This document shows, piece after piece, positions 1-5,338 of a stretch of 64,000 bases of DNA. Position numbers and translations under genes: made by a program. The first letter of the stretch is position 1. Every line of letters starts with the position of its first letter. Origin of the DNA: a virus; the IMG/VR virus record IMGVR_UViG_3300037189_006220, positions 56,519-120,518 of that record; one strand, written 5' to 3'. The notes below the pieces were generated by a model, which was not told the origin of the DNA, did not search any database, and worked only from the letters and a program-made list of their open reading frames with translations.

Positions 1-396
1 AAGAACGCAGAGTCTTTTCTTATCGGTAACTCCCTCCGCCTCCTCCCCGAACAGTACGACATCGTTGTGTCCTACGCAGAGATTCAGGCAGGGCACATCG
101 GAACGGTTTACCAAGCAACGAACTGGCTCTATACCGGAATGAGCGATAAGCACATTCAATGGACTCTTGACGGAGAGGCAACCTCTAAGCATCACCGACA
201 CCTTTTTGATGAGCATGGTGGTATCAACAAAGCCAAAGAGTTTTTTGGAGAACGCATGATTGCTCACGAGCGTCCACGCAAGCATCGCTATGTAATGTTC
301 CGTGGCTCACGAGCGCGTAAGAAGGAACTACGAGCAAAACTCCGCTACAAGGTTCAGGACTATCCCAAAGCCGAAGTTGACATTTCGCAACAGTAA
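1..396 (+). CDS. Mom-like DNA base modification protein, 5' end cut
   Basis: The frame is open from the first base, so the gene starts left of the window; about 131 residues are visible, and the in-frame GTG at 67 is probably internal. The stretch AGHIGTVYQATNWLYTG matches the hallmark of the phage Mom family, which are GNAT-fold enzymes that hypermodify adenine in phage DNA against restriction (family knowledge: Mu Mom makes a carbamoylmethyl-type adenine). The C-terminal third is rich in Arg, Lys and His, fitting DNA contact. It leads the run of small plus-strand genes. Assignment is by motif only; the catalytic N-terminal part lies outside the window. Confidence 0.65.
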   Translation, partial: KNAESFLIGNSLRLLPEQYDIVVSYAEIQAGHIGTVYQATNWLYTGMSDKHIQWTLDGEATSKHHRHLFDEHGGINKAKEFFGERMIAHERPRKHRYVMFRGSRARKKELRAKLRYKVQDYPKAEVDISQQ

Positions 397-424
397 CCCA
401 TACAATGTAATAGAAAGGACAAAA

Positions 425-613
425 ATGACAAATAACAACGAAAACAAAACAGACATCCAGTACCCGCTTGGCGTAGAGTTTGATTCAGAACTTGACACCC
501 CTCAGGGACCTCTTGGCATTACTCGTCGTCAGGCTTACGACTGGGAGGCACGTCACCGTAAGTTCTGTGCGCTCACCCATCGTCAGCCCTGTAACTGCTC
601 TGCTTGGGATTAG
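425..613 (+). CDS. Small hypothetical protein, 62 aa
   Basis: The ATG at 425 follows a clear ribosome binding site (GAAAGG at 413-418). The N-terminal third is polar and Asn/Lys-rich; the rest carries a conserved-looking segment with Trp, His and Arg (YDWEARHRKF) and ends in CNCSAWD, so a small metal site using three Cys is possible. It lies 28 bases after the Mom-like gene and 8 bases before the next, within one plus-strand operon. I do not recognise the family. A longer in-frame reading from a GTG at 302 overlaps the Mom-like gene and has no binding site, so the ATG is preferred. Confidence 0.6.
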   Translation: MTNNNENKTDIQYPLGVEFDSELDTPQGPLGITRRQAYDWEARHRKFCALTHRQPCNCSAWD

Positions 614-621
614 GGCTTACT

Positions 622-912
622 ATGCTCCTCAAACAGAACCCAGAAACTGGCTACTGGACAGATACAGAAATTCCTAATATCCGTATTGCAGGTATTCACG
701 CAATCTTTGATTGCCGTAAGCCATGCGCTATTCATAATTCACCATCAGACCACAAACTCTCCACTGCTCCACTTAATTGGAACGAGCACAGGGGAATCCT
801 TGAGCGCATCTGCTCTCACGGTTTGGGACACCCAGACCACGACTCCGCGTTATATTACAACTCAACTAACCAAGGAAACACAAATGTTCATGCTTGCGAT
901 GGGTGTTGCTAA
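622..912 (+). CDS. Cys/His-rich hypothetical protein, 96 aa
   Basis: Start is the ATG at 622, eight bases after the previous stop. The protein has scattered Cys and His in pairs (DCRKPC, ICSHG, HGLGHPDHDS and a terminal HACDGCC), so it is probably a compact zinc-binding protein. The HG-H-P-D-H-D-S string together with the C-terminal CDGCC resembles small conserved proteins of actinobacteriophages, but I cannot name a function. The stop (TAA, 910-912) shares its last A with the ATG of the next gene, implying translational coupling. Confidence 0.65.
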   Translation: MLLKQNPETGYWTDTEIPNIRIAGIHAIFDCRKPCAIHNSPSDHKLSTAPLNWNEHRGILERICSHGLGHPDHDSALYYNSTNQGNTNVHACDGCC

Positions 913-1151
913 TGGCTAATCGACCCAATAATAACAAACCAGTAGAGGATTACATCCTCGAAGAAATTGCCCCCCTTCGCGCTAAGGGACTATCCTTCCG
1001 AGCCATTGCCGAGAAACTCGGTATCGGAGAGTCTACGGTTCGTAAGCACCAGAACTACAAAGGCACTACCACCTCACCCGAATACACATTTACCAAGCGT
1101 CAACTTGAAATTGCAATTGCTGCACACATTGCTAGGGAGCGTAAAAAGTGA
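912..1151 (+). CDS. Small helix-turn-helix protein, 79 aa
   Basis: Starts on the ATG that overlaps the upstream TAA (TAATG). Residues 24-47 (GLSFRAIAEKLGIGESTVRKH) form a typical helix-turn-helix of the resolvase/LuxR recognition type, with the turn at LGIGES. The remaining C-terminal part is a basic helix (IAAHIARERKK). It is most likely a DNA-binding regulator acting early in infection, but the target is unknown. It ends inside the start of a 29-codon membrane ORF (GTGA overlap). Confidence 0.75.
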   Translation: MANRPNNNKPVEDYILEEIAPLRAKGLSFRAIAEKLGIGESTVRKHQNYKGTTTSPEYTFTKRQLEIAIAAHIARERKK

Positions 1152-1237
1152 AACCAGAAAACTGGTTCACCCTTGGTGTAATTGCCGGAGGGTTTATTTC
1201 TTTCTTACTACTCGTATTGTTTGGAGTAATTAAATGA
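1148..1237 (+). CDS. 29-aa single-pass membrane microprotein
   Basis: A GTG at 1148 overlaps the preceding TGA, and the TGA at 1235-1237 overlaps the next ATG (AAATGA), so the frame is nested between two coupled genes. The peptide begins with a short polar part (KPENWFTLG) followed by about 20 hydrophobic residues (VIAGGFISFLLLVLFGVI) and one Lys, a clear transmembrane helix. Short membrane peptides of this kind occur in many phages with roles ranging from holin accessory to inner-membrane effectors; nothing here selects one. The support is the perfect stop/start nesting on both sides plus the hydrophobic pattern. Confidence 0.55.
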   Translation: MKPENWFTLGVIAGGFISFLLLVLFGVIK

Positions 1238-1512
1238 GCGTCTTTGACCTCGCAAAGAATAACCGAGATAACAACGATGTCACGGTAACAATGTCCTACG
1301 CGCGATTTGATGAGTACCTACGTATGGCGCAGACAGAGGCTCTTGAGGCTCAGTACTCTGACGGAATTGCTACTGCTGTTCGCGTTGGTAGGGATGCAGA
1401 ACGCAACCGCATTATCGCGCTACTCGAAGATAACCTGTTTACTGACAAGGGACTAGGAAATGTTCGCGTTAGTGACCTTATTAACCTGATTAAAGGAGAA
1501 ACAAATGACTGA
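1234..1512 (+). CDS. Hypothetical protein, 92 aa
   Basis: ATG at 1234 overlaps the preceding stop. The predicted protein is mostly helical and acidic, with an Asn/Asp-rich N-terminus (NNRDNNDV) and a helical middle (ARFDEYLRMAQTEALEAQY) leading to RVGRDAERNRIIALLEDNL. The segment 'GRDAERNRIIALLE' resembles a pattern common in small phage proteins where a helix ends in an RIIALLE motif; the next gene has a similar ERERILTLI. Function unknown. It overlaps the following gene by eight bases. Confidence 0.65.
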   Translation: MSVFDLAKNNRDNNDVTVTMSYARFDEYLRMAQTEALEAQYSDGIATAVRVGRDAERNRIIALLEDNLFTDKGLGNVRVSDLINLIKGETND

Positions 1513-1687
1513 AAAAGAAACAAGAAACACCCGAGCATACCGCCAAGGAATCGCGCATGAGCGAGAGCGTATCTTGACTCTCATTCGTAGACCCGGATTT
1601 CATGTGTGGGATGCAGATGGCAGTCACAGTAAAGACCATTGCGTTACATGTAATGCAATAATTCAAATTCAAGGAGAAAAAGAATGA
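1505..1687 (+). CDS. Hypothetical protein with CxxC, 60 aa
   Basis: Starts at the ATG at 1505, with the AAAGGAGAAA binding site at 1493-1502 inside the end of the previous gene. The N-terminal helix (AYRQGIAHERERILTLIRR) mirrors a helix in the neighbour and the C-terminal part has a single HCVTC pair. The AAGGAGAAA at 1671-1679 serves the next gene. The similar RQGxxxERxRIxxLI helices in this gene and its neighbour suggest an old duplication, but this is weak. Function unknown. Confidence 0.6.
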   Translation: MTEKETRNTRAYRQGIAHERERILTLIRRPGFHVWDADGSHSKDHCVTCNAIIQIQGEKE

Positions 1688-2025
1688 GTCGTATGACCCG
1701 ATACGAACGAGCAGTTCGTCGCATGCTTGACGACCTTAACCTTGAGGGAATCCTACACCGCGCTCTTACTCACCTAGAGCGTAGTGAAGATGAGTTTGCT
1801 GATGTCCATATCAAACTTCTTAATGAGCCACTGGACTTTGCGCGACGCACCAAGGTTCGTCTCTACCCCGAAGACTTTCCGGCACACTATGAGCTTGCTT
1901 ACAAGATTCTTAGTCTTGACCTTCCCACAAAGAAACTAAAGAAAAAGAAACTTATCCGCAAGCGCAGGTCAACTTATATTGACATGTGGCATGATGAGTG
2001 GGGTACAGACGATTACTACTTCTAA
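1684..2025 (+). CDS. Basic hypothetical protein, 113 aa
   Basis: ATG at 1684 overlaps the preceding TGA and follows a good binding site (AAGGAG). The protein has a helical N-terminal half (RAVRRMLDDLNLEG) and a Lys/Arg run near residues 88-101 (KKLKKKKLIRKRR), ending in an aromatic acidic tail (MWHDEWGTDDYYF). The basic run suggests nucleic-acid contact. No family recognised. It closes the tightly overlapping part of the small-gene operon. Confidence 0.65.
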   Translation: MSRMTRYERAVRRMLDDLNLEGILHRALTHLERSEDEFADVHIKLLNEPLDFARRTKVRLYPEDFPAHYELAYKILSLDLPTKKLKKKKLIRKRRSTYIDMWHDEWGTDDYYF

Positions 2026-2040
2026 CAGAAATTATAGTTA

Positions 2041-2229
2041 ATGACTATTTTGCTTGTCTTTTTAGGAACAGCCCTACTTACCATCGCACTTTTCAAGGCG
2101 AAGGAAGATACGACTCTACCCAAAGAAAAGCGTTTGTTTGTAGATACGGTTGCCACCGTATTCTCACTTACAGCAATCATTATTGGTGTAACGGTCATTG
2201 TTACTCTCATTATTGAGTCTCTAAACTAA
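2041..2229 (+). CDS. Two-helix membrane protein, 62 aa
   Basis: Residues 2-18 (TILLVFLGTALLTIALF) and 37-58 (VATVFSLTAIIIGVTVIVTLII) are hydrophobic helices separated by a charged loop (KAKEDTTLPKEKR). A two-pass inner membrane protein with a positively charged, probably cytoplasmic loop is expected. No strong binding site precedes the ATG. Its TAA shares the A with the ATG of the FmdB-like gene (TAATG). It could be a holin-like or superinfection-type membrane protein, but the lysis genes lie elsewhere, so the role is open. Confidence 0.6.
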   Translation: MTILLVFLGTALLTIALFKAKEDTTLPKEKRLFVDTVATVFSLTAIIIGVTVIVTLIIESLN

Positions 2230-2399
2230 TGCCTACTTATCTTTATATTTGTGCTTGTGGATATCGAGAAGAAATTATTCACGGTATAAATGAAGATGTT
2301 GTGGTCGAATGTACTGCTTGTAAAGTTCCTATGACTCGTAAACCCCAATTCAACTCCTACTCGTTCAAGGGTAAGGGCTTCTATTCCACGGGAGGATAG
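2229..2399 (+). CDS. FmdB-type zinc ribbon protein, 56 aa
   Basis: The start MPTYLYICACGYREE and the second pair CTACK at residues 29-33 give the FmdB/CxxC zinc-ribbon pattern (family pattern MPxYxYxCxxCG, knuckle, CxxC), although the first knuckle here is CxC. The tail FKGKGFYSTGG also matches the family, whose members often end in FxGxGFYxTD. The ATG overlaps the preceding TAA. FmdB proteins are small putative regulators; their partner in phages is not known. Confidence 0.75.
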   Translation: MPTYLYICACGYREEIIHGINEDVVVECTACKVPMTRKPQFNSYSFKGKGFYSTGG

Positions 2400-2400
2400 T

Positions 2401-2697
2401 ATGAAAACTGCAATGATTGATATTCACAACTTTAAAGCTAAAGTAATCCCTCTTAGCGAAATGCCCGGAGTTCGACTCCTTGAGATTGCTTCTATGCCTC
2501 AGGACGAAAAGCAGTCACTCGCAATGATTCAACTCCTCAAAGATGCACTTATTGACCAGACTCAGACCGCAGAGATTGACACCCTTTCGATGACCGTCAT
2601 CACAGACATCATTGAGGCGTACTTCAATGCCACAGAGACTGAAGAGACTTTTGATATGTCGTTTATCGAAGACGCAGACCCTAATGCCAAAGAATGA
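2401..2697 (+). CDS. Acidic hypothetical protein, 98 aa
   Basis: ATG at 2401 lies one base after the previous stop, with GGGAGGA at 2390-2396 as a binding site. Sequence is acidic, with an ordered N-terminus (FKAKVIPLSEMPGVRLLEI) and a long helix that may be a coiled coil. The acidic, helical makeup faintly recalls tail-assembly chaperones, but the true chaperone pair is at 58 kb, so that idea is not supported. It overlaps the next small gene by 14 bases. Confidence 0.6.
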   Translation: MKTAMIDIHNFKAKVIPLSEMPGVRLLEIASMPQDEKQSLAMIQLLKDALIDQTQTAEIDTLSMTVITDIIEAYFNATETEETFDMSFIEDADPNAKE

Positions 2698-2824
2698 GAG
2701 ACACTCTGAAGAAGACCTTGAGCTTCTCCAAAAAGTTCTCGCTATGCCCAAAGAGGCAATAGAAGATTTACAAAAGCTATTCGCAATTTGTGAGGAACCA
2801 GATGACACGCACGACTTGGGATGA
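2684..2824 (+). CDS. Acidic mini-protein, 46 aa
   Basis: ATG at 2684, inside the end of the previous gene. The product is largely one helix (SEEDLELLQKVLAMPKEAIE) with a polar end (EEPDDTHDLG). It overlaps the dCMP deaminase start by 23 bases. A longer reading from a start at 2612 is nearly all overlap with the upstream gene and is rejected. Function unknown; its position between two overlapping genes supports it being translated. Confidence 0.5.
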   Translation: MPKNERHSEEDLELLQKVLAMPKEAIEDLQKLFAICEEPDDTHDLG

Positions 2825-3338
2825 GACGTGGATGGCTGTTGCCGAGACAATGGCTCAACGCTCGCTCTGCACTAATCGTCAGGTCGGCTGTGTCATTGTG
2901 ACTTCCAGCAACCGACCAATGGCTGTTGGATATAACGGTCCTCCGGCAAACTTTAATCGAACCACTCACGAAGGGCTACTCTCTTTTGCTAAATCAGAAG
3001 GATGTAACAACTGGTGTGACCGCGCTAAGTCGCAAGACCGAGGAACAACTTACTCCAACTGTGTCAGCGTCCACGCAGAGGCTAATGCTCTCCTATTTGC
3101 AGACCGCAGAGACTACGCAGGTGGCACAATGTATGTCACTAATCCTTGCTGTTGGGACTGCGCCAAGCTCGTAGCCAACTCAGGCATTAGTCGTCTTGTA
3201 GTGCGACTTTCAGAACGAGACGCTCACTACGATAATGAGTCGTCACTATCTTTCATCCGCTCGTGCGGAATACTTGTAGATATCTTTCCTCCTAAAGAAA
3301 GAGGAGAGATTGGATACTGGGAAGAAGAAGACGCTTAG
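2802..3338 (+). CDS. dCMP/cytidine deaminase-family protein
   Basis: A 178-residue zinc deaminase. The catalytic HAE (His91-Ala-Glu93) gives one zinc ligand and the proton shuttle, and Cys117/Cys120 in PCCWDC give the other two ligands, with one extra residue after Pro-Cys compared with the usual PCxxC. The N-terminal block (SLCTNRQVGCVIV, YNGPP) is typical of dCMP deaminase, which turns dCMP to dUMP, the substrate of the ThyX encoded at 10618. Start is taken at the ATG at 2802; a GTG at 2790 is also in frame. It ends convergently with the WhiB gene, overlapping by four bases. Confidence 0.85.
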   Translation: MTRTTWDETWMAVAETMAQRSLCTNRQVGCVIVTSSNRPMAVGYNGPPANFNRTTHEGLLSFAKSEGCNNWCDRAKSQDRGTTYSNCVSVHAEANALLFADRRDYAGGTMYVTNPCCWDCAKLVANSGISRLVVRLSERDAHYDNESSLSFIRSCGILVDIFPPKERGEIGYWEEEDA

Positions 3339-3628
3339 TCTTTCTTAACCCGAACATCGTATTGCTTACGAGGTGGCGGAGTATATCCACGCCTCAGACG
3401 ACTACGCTCACGAGCGGTTGTTCCTCCCCAGATACCAAGCTCTTCATTCTCCATAGCCCACGCTAGGCACTCAATTACATATGGGCATGAGGCACAAATT
3501 TTTTTGGCTAGTACAACCATTGTTGTAGAGTCACCAACACCAGTCTCTGGGAAGAACGCATCTGGGTCAGCACTAGCGCAATGAGGCTCACCCTTCTCAA
3601 AAAAGTCTGGATACTCGGCTTTGCTCAT
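3335..3628 (-). CDS. WhiB-family iron-sulfur regulator
   Basis: 97 residues with the four WhiB cysteines (Cys17, Cys45, Cys48, Cys54) and the GIWGG turn at 65-69, followed by a basic C-terminal tail (RERSRLRRGYTPPPRK) that binds DNA. WhiB proteins are limited to actinobacteria and their phages, bind a 4Fe-4S cluster and act with the principal sigma factor. Its start lies two bases after the stop of the beta-propeller gene, so the two are one minus-strand unit. Likely roles are takeover of host transcription or control of superinfection; inference only. Confidence 0.93.
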   Translation of the reverse strand: MSKAEYPDFFEKGEPHCASADPDAFFPETGVGDSTTMVVLAKKICASCPYVIECLAWAMENEELGIWGGTTARERSRLRRGYTPPPRKQYDVRVKKD

Positions 3629-3630
3629 AC

Positions 3631-4578
3631 CTATAGCTTAGATGTTGGCTCGACAAAACGCAAAGCTGAAATCACTCTTGTAACGTCAATAGTTGCAACC
3701 CAAGAAGACAAATCATTTCGTCCGTAGCTGATGACAAACTTGTCTCCGTCTTGTATAAGACCAGAAGCAAACTCAACCCAACCCTCGTGAAAAATAAACT
3801 TATTAGAAATAGCTTCGATGAGTCCATCTTTATTGTGCTTAACAAATACGTGAGAATAACTCCGTAGGTCTAGCGGTTCGTAACTAAATGTTCTTGTATT
3901 GAATAGAACTTTCGGTTTCATTACCATATAGTGACCTACTGACAGGTAGCCATCCTCGAAAGGAATAAGCTGTGTTCCGCCCCGAAGCTTTTCAATTTCT
4001 TCAGGGACATCTCCAAGCTTGATAATTTTTTCGTCTTTAAAAATCTTGTTGGCTCCGTAGATATAGTCAAACCCGGGGACCGACTCTCCGGCAACTACCC
4101 CCCAATTCTTTTCGACTACCTTAGGAGTTTCTGTATCATGCTTTGCAATATATGTAGCCGTACCAGCATCAGGGTCTAGCTCAAATATACCAACTCGCGC
4201 TATCCGAGTATGTTCTTTCTCAAGAATAATCGCAGTAAGTTGCCACTTCCCACCGCGCCAGAACAAACGAGCATCTTCGATGCCACGCTTAAACGCGAGT
4301 TCCCCAATAGTCATAATCTCAATAAGTTTGACTGGCTTATAATTTTCATCAAGCTCAGAGAAGAAGAGTCGGTTAGCTATGTCATTACCAACAGTAATTG
4401 CCTCGTACCTCTGATACTCACCTAGTACATAGTTACTTGAGCGAAAGGTGGCATATAGCTTCCCGTTCGGATGACGAGCAATTGAAGGATTAAAAAGTGA
4501 CCAATGCCTCTTGACCGGCTCTAAGGCCCGGGCAATCATGGACGTAGTGAAGTCACTTGCGTCTATTACATCACTCAT
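3631..4578 (-). CDS. Five-bladed beta-propeller, GH130/GH43-like
   Basis: 315 residues with the spaced motifs of glycosidase-related beta-propellers: FNPSIARHPNG near residue 29, GIEDARLFWRGG near 98, EKNWGVV near 154, RGGTQLIPF near 200, SVGHYMV near 214, and FVISYGRNDLSSW near 289. In GH130 proteins such as mannosylglucose and mannooligosaccharide phosphorylases these loops line the active site, with the Asp of ED as catalytic acid. A phage copy could trim or bind host surface sugars or nucleotide sugars, but no signal peptide or virion context is seen. Upstream, TAGAAT lies seven bases before the ATG with no strong binding site, so the mRNA may be leaderless. Family call good, substrate unknown. 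Confidence 0.65.
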   Translation of the reverse strand: MSDVIDASDFTTSMIARALEPVKRHWSLFNPSIARHPNGKLYATFRSSNYVLGEYQRYEAITVGNDIANRLFFSELDENYKPVKLIEIMTIGELAFKRGIEDARLFWRGGKWQLTAIILEKEHTRIARVGIFELDPDAGTATYIAKHDTETPKVVEKNWGVVAGESVPGFDYIYGANKIFKDEKIIKLGDVPEEIEKLRGGTQLIPFEDGYLSVGHYMVMKPKVLFNTRTFSYEPLDLRSYSHVFVKHNKDGLIEAISNKFIFHEGWVEFASGLIQDGDKFVISYGRNDLSSWVATIDVTRVISALRFVEPTSKL

Positions 4579-4585
4579 AGTACCT

Positions 4586-4601
4586 ATTCTACCGTTACAC
4601 T
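4586..4601. promoter_or_regulatory. Divergent -10 boxes for two leaderless-type genes
   Basis: Within 29 bases between two divergent ATGs lie TAGAAT on the minus strand (4586-4591, seven bases before the ATG at 4578) and TACACT on the plus strand (4596-4601, six bases before the ATG at 4608). Neither gene has a convincing Shine-Dalgarno site. In actinobacteria a TAnnnT box at this distance places transcription start on the start codon. No -35 match is seen. Confidence 0.5.
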
Positions 4602-4607
4602 AGAGTC

Positions 4608-4829
4608 ATGGAAGAAAAGCTCACGTCTCTTGACCGTTGCGATAGTTGTGGTGCTCAAGCCTATGTCCGTGTCAACCTCGAAAGTGGAGAACTACTCTTC
4701 TGCGGTCACCACTTTAAAAAGAATGAAGACACGCTTGTTCTTAAAGCCGTAAGTATTGACAGCGAACTAGACAAGCTTTACCCAGAACCTAAGGCTAAAA
4801 CTCAGCCAGAACCTCAGGTAGTAGAATAG
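4608..4829 (+). CDS. DUF7455-type small zinc protein, 73 aa
   Basis: The core RCDSCGAQAYVRV...LLFCGHHF matches the small DUF7455 family of actinobacteria and their phages, with ligands Cys11, Cys14, Cys32 and His34/His35. The C-terminal tail is Pro/Glu/Lys-rich and probably disordered. The gene is expressed from the divergent region it shares with the beta-propeller gene and is closed by a strong terminator about 60 bases downstream. Function of the family is not established. Confidence 0.8.
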   Translation: MEEKLTSLDRCDSCGAQAYVRVNLESGELLFCGHHFKKNEDTLVLKAVSIDSELDKLYPEPKAKTQPEPQVVE

Positions 4830-4889
4830 AAATGTGAAAACGCAAGTTTTCCGACATGAGTAATTTCGCTACCTACTCACATAAAATCG

Positions 4890-4942
4890 CCATCCCCCTC
4901 CATCTGGTTGAGTACCACTCCTAGAATATGTGAGGGGGATGG
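4890..4942 (+). terminator. Rho-independent terminator after the DUF7455 gene
   Basis: An 11-bp stem, CCATCCCCCTC at 4890-4900 and GAGGGGGATGG at 4932-4942, is followed by TGTTTTCTTG. The loop is about 31 bases long, unusual for an intrinsic terminator. Confidence 0.75.
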
Positions 4943-4949
4943 TGTTTTC

Positions 4950-5086
4950 TTGACAAAAAATATGTCATGTCTTTTTAAGTTATTTAACATATTTATTCTC
5001 ACTAAGCTTAATGAGAATAAGCTGACAATAAATAATTATTATATAAGTTTTAGTGATTGTCTCGGTCTGTTGAGCAGCTCAGAATT
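4950..5086. other. AT-rich control region with 26-bp palindrome
   Basis: This gene-free stretch is far richer in A and T than its surroundings. It starts with TTGACA (4950-4955), which lacks a good -10 at the usual spacing, and contains a near-perfect palindrome at 4994-5019: arms TATTCTCA and TGAGAATA around a TAAGCTTA core, with only one mismatched pair (C5002/A5011). The core ACTAAGCTTA occurs again at 41022-41031. An operator or a replication-associated site are both possible; the sequence does not decide. Confidence 0.5.
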
Positions 5087-5095
5087 TGCTAAAAT
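5087..5095 (+). promoter_or_regulatory. Extended -10 promoter TGCTAAAAT
   Basis: TGC-TAAAAT forms an extended -10 element about 70 bases before the 27-codon gene. A TTGAGC at 5070-5075 is only 14 bases away, too close for a standard -35. The same string TTGCTAAAAT occurs on the minus strand at 27484-27493 upstream of the tail-fibre genes. Confidence 0.5.
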
Positions 5096-5165
5096 AGAAG
5101 AACAAACAATCCCCCTCTTGACCAAGAAATTGGTCATTTTTCTTCTGCCCTGAAAGGTCACAAAC

Positions 5166-5249
5166 ATGAATGAATCACAAGACACCGTTGGCGGATACTG
5201 CATCCCCGTAGACCCGATGGACATGCTTCAGTGCGATTCCTGCCAGTAA
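5166..5249 (+). CDS. 27-aa CxxC peptide, RNR large-subunit tail-like
   Basis: A good binding site (GAAAGG, 5152-5157) sits eight bases before the ATG and the frame ends in GYCIPVDPMDMLQCDSCQ. This resembles the redox-active C-terminal tail of class I ribonucleotide reductase large subunits, which in many phages ends in a Cys-x-x-Cys followed by Gln or a few residues and delivers electrons to the active site. It has its own promoter (5087-5095) and terminator (5271-5306), so it is a separate transcription unit. nrdB lies 1 kb downstream but no large-subunit gene is present in the window. It may be a remnant or a functional detached tail; resemblance is by eye only. Confidence 0.55.
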   Translation: MNESQDTVGGYCIPVDPMDMLQCDSCQ

Positions 5250-5270
5250 GAATCTAACCCTCGGGTTAAC

Positions 5271-5306
5271 GCCCGGTGCTCCTCGTAGTAGAGTTGAGTA
5301 CCGGGC
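5271..5306 (+). terminator. Terminator after the 27-aa gene
   Basis: GCCCGGT (5271-5277) pairs with ACCGGGC (5300-5306), followed by TTCTTTC. A smaller hairpin (AACCC/GGGTT, 5256-5267) precedes it. The 22-base loop resembles the long loop of the terminator at 4890. Confidence 0.6.
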
Positions 5307-5338
5307 TTCTTTCACCCCTCTAAGACAGCTAGGACATA

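Noticed and set aside
2401-2824. Overlapping acidic ORFs as a tail-chaperone pair
   Set aside because: They are far from the tape measure gene and in the early region; the true chaperones with frameshift are at 58083-58837.
5256-5306. Riboswitch or attenuator upstream of the intein-like gene
   Set aside because: The stems are simple hairpins with a T-rich end, sufficiently explained as a terminator; no multi-helix aptamer is visible.
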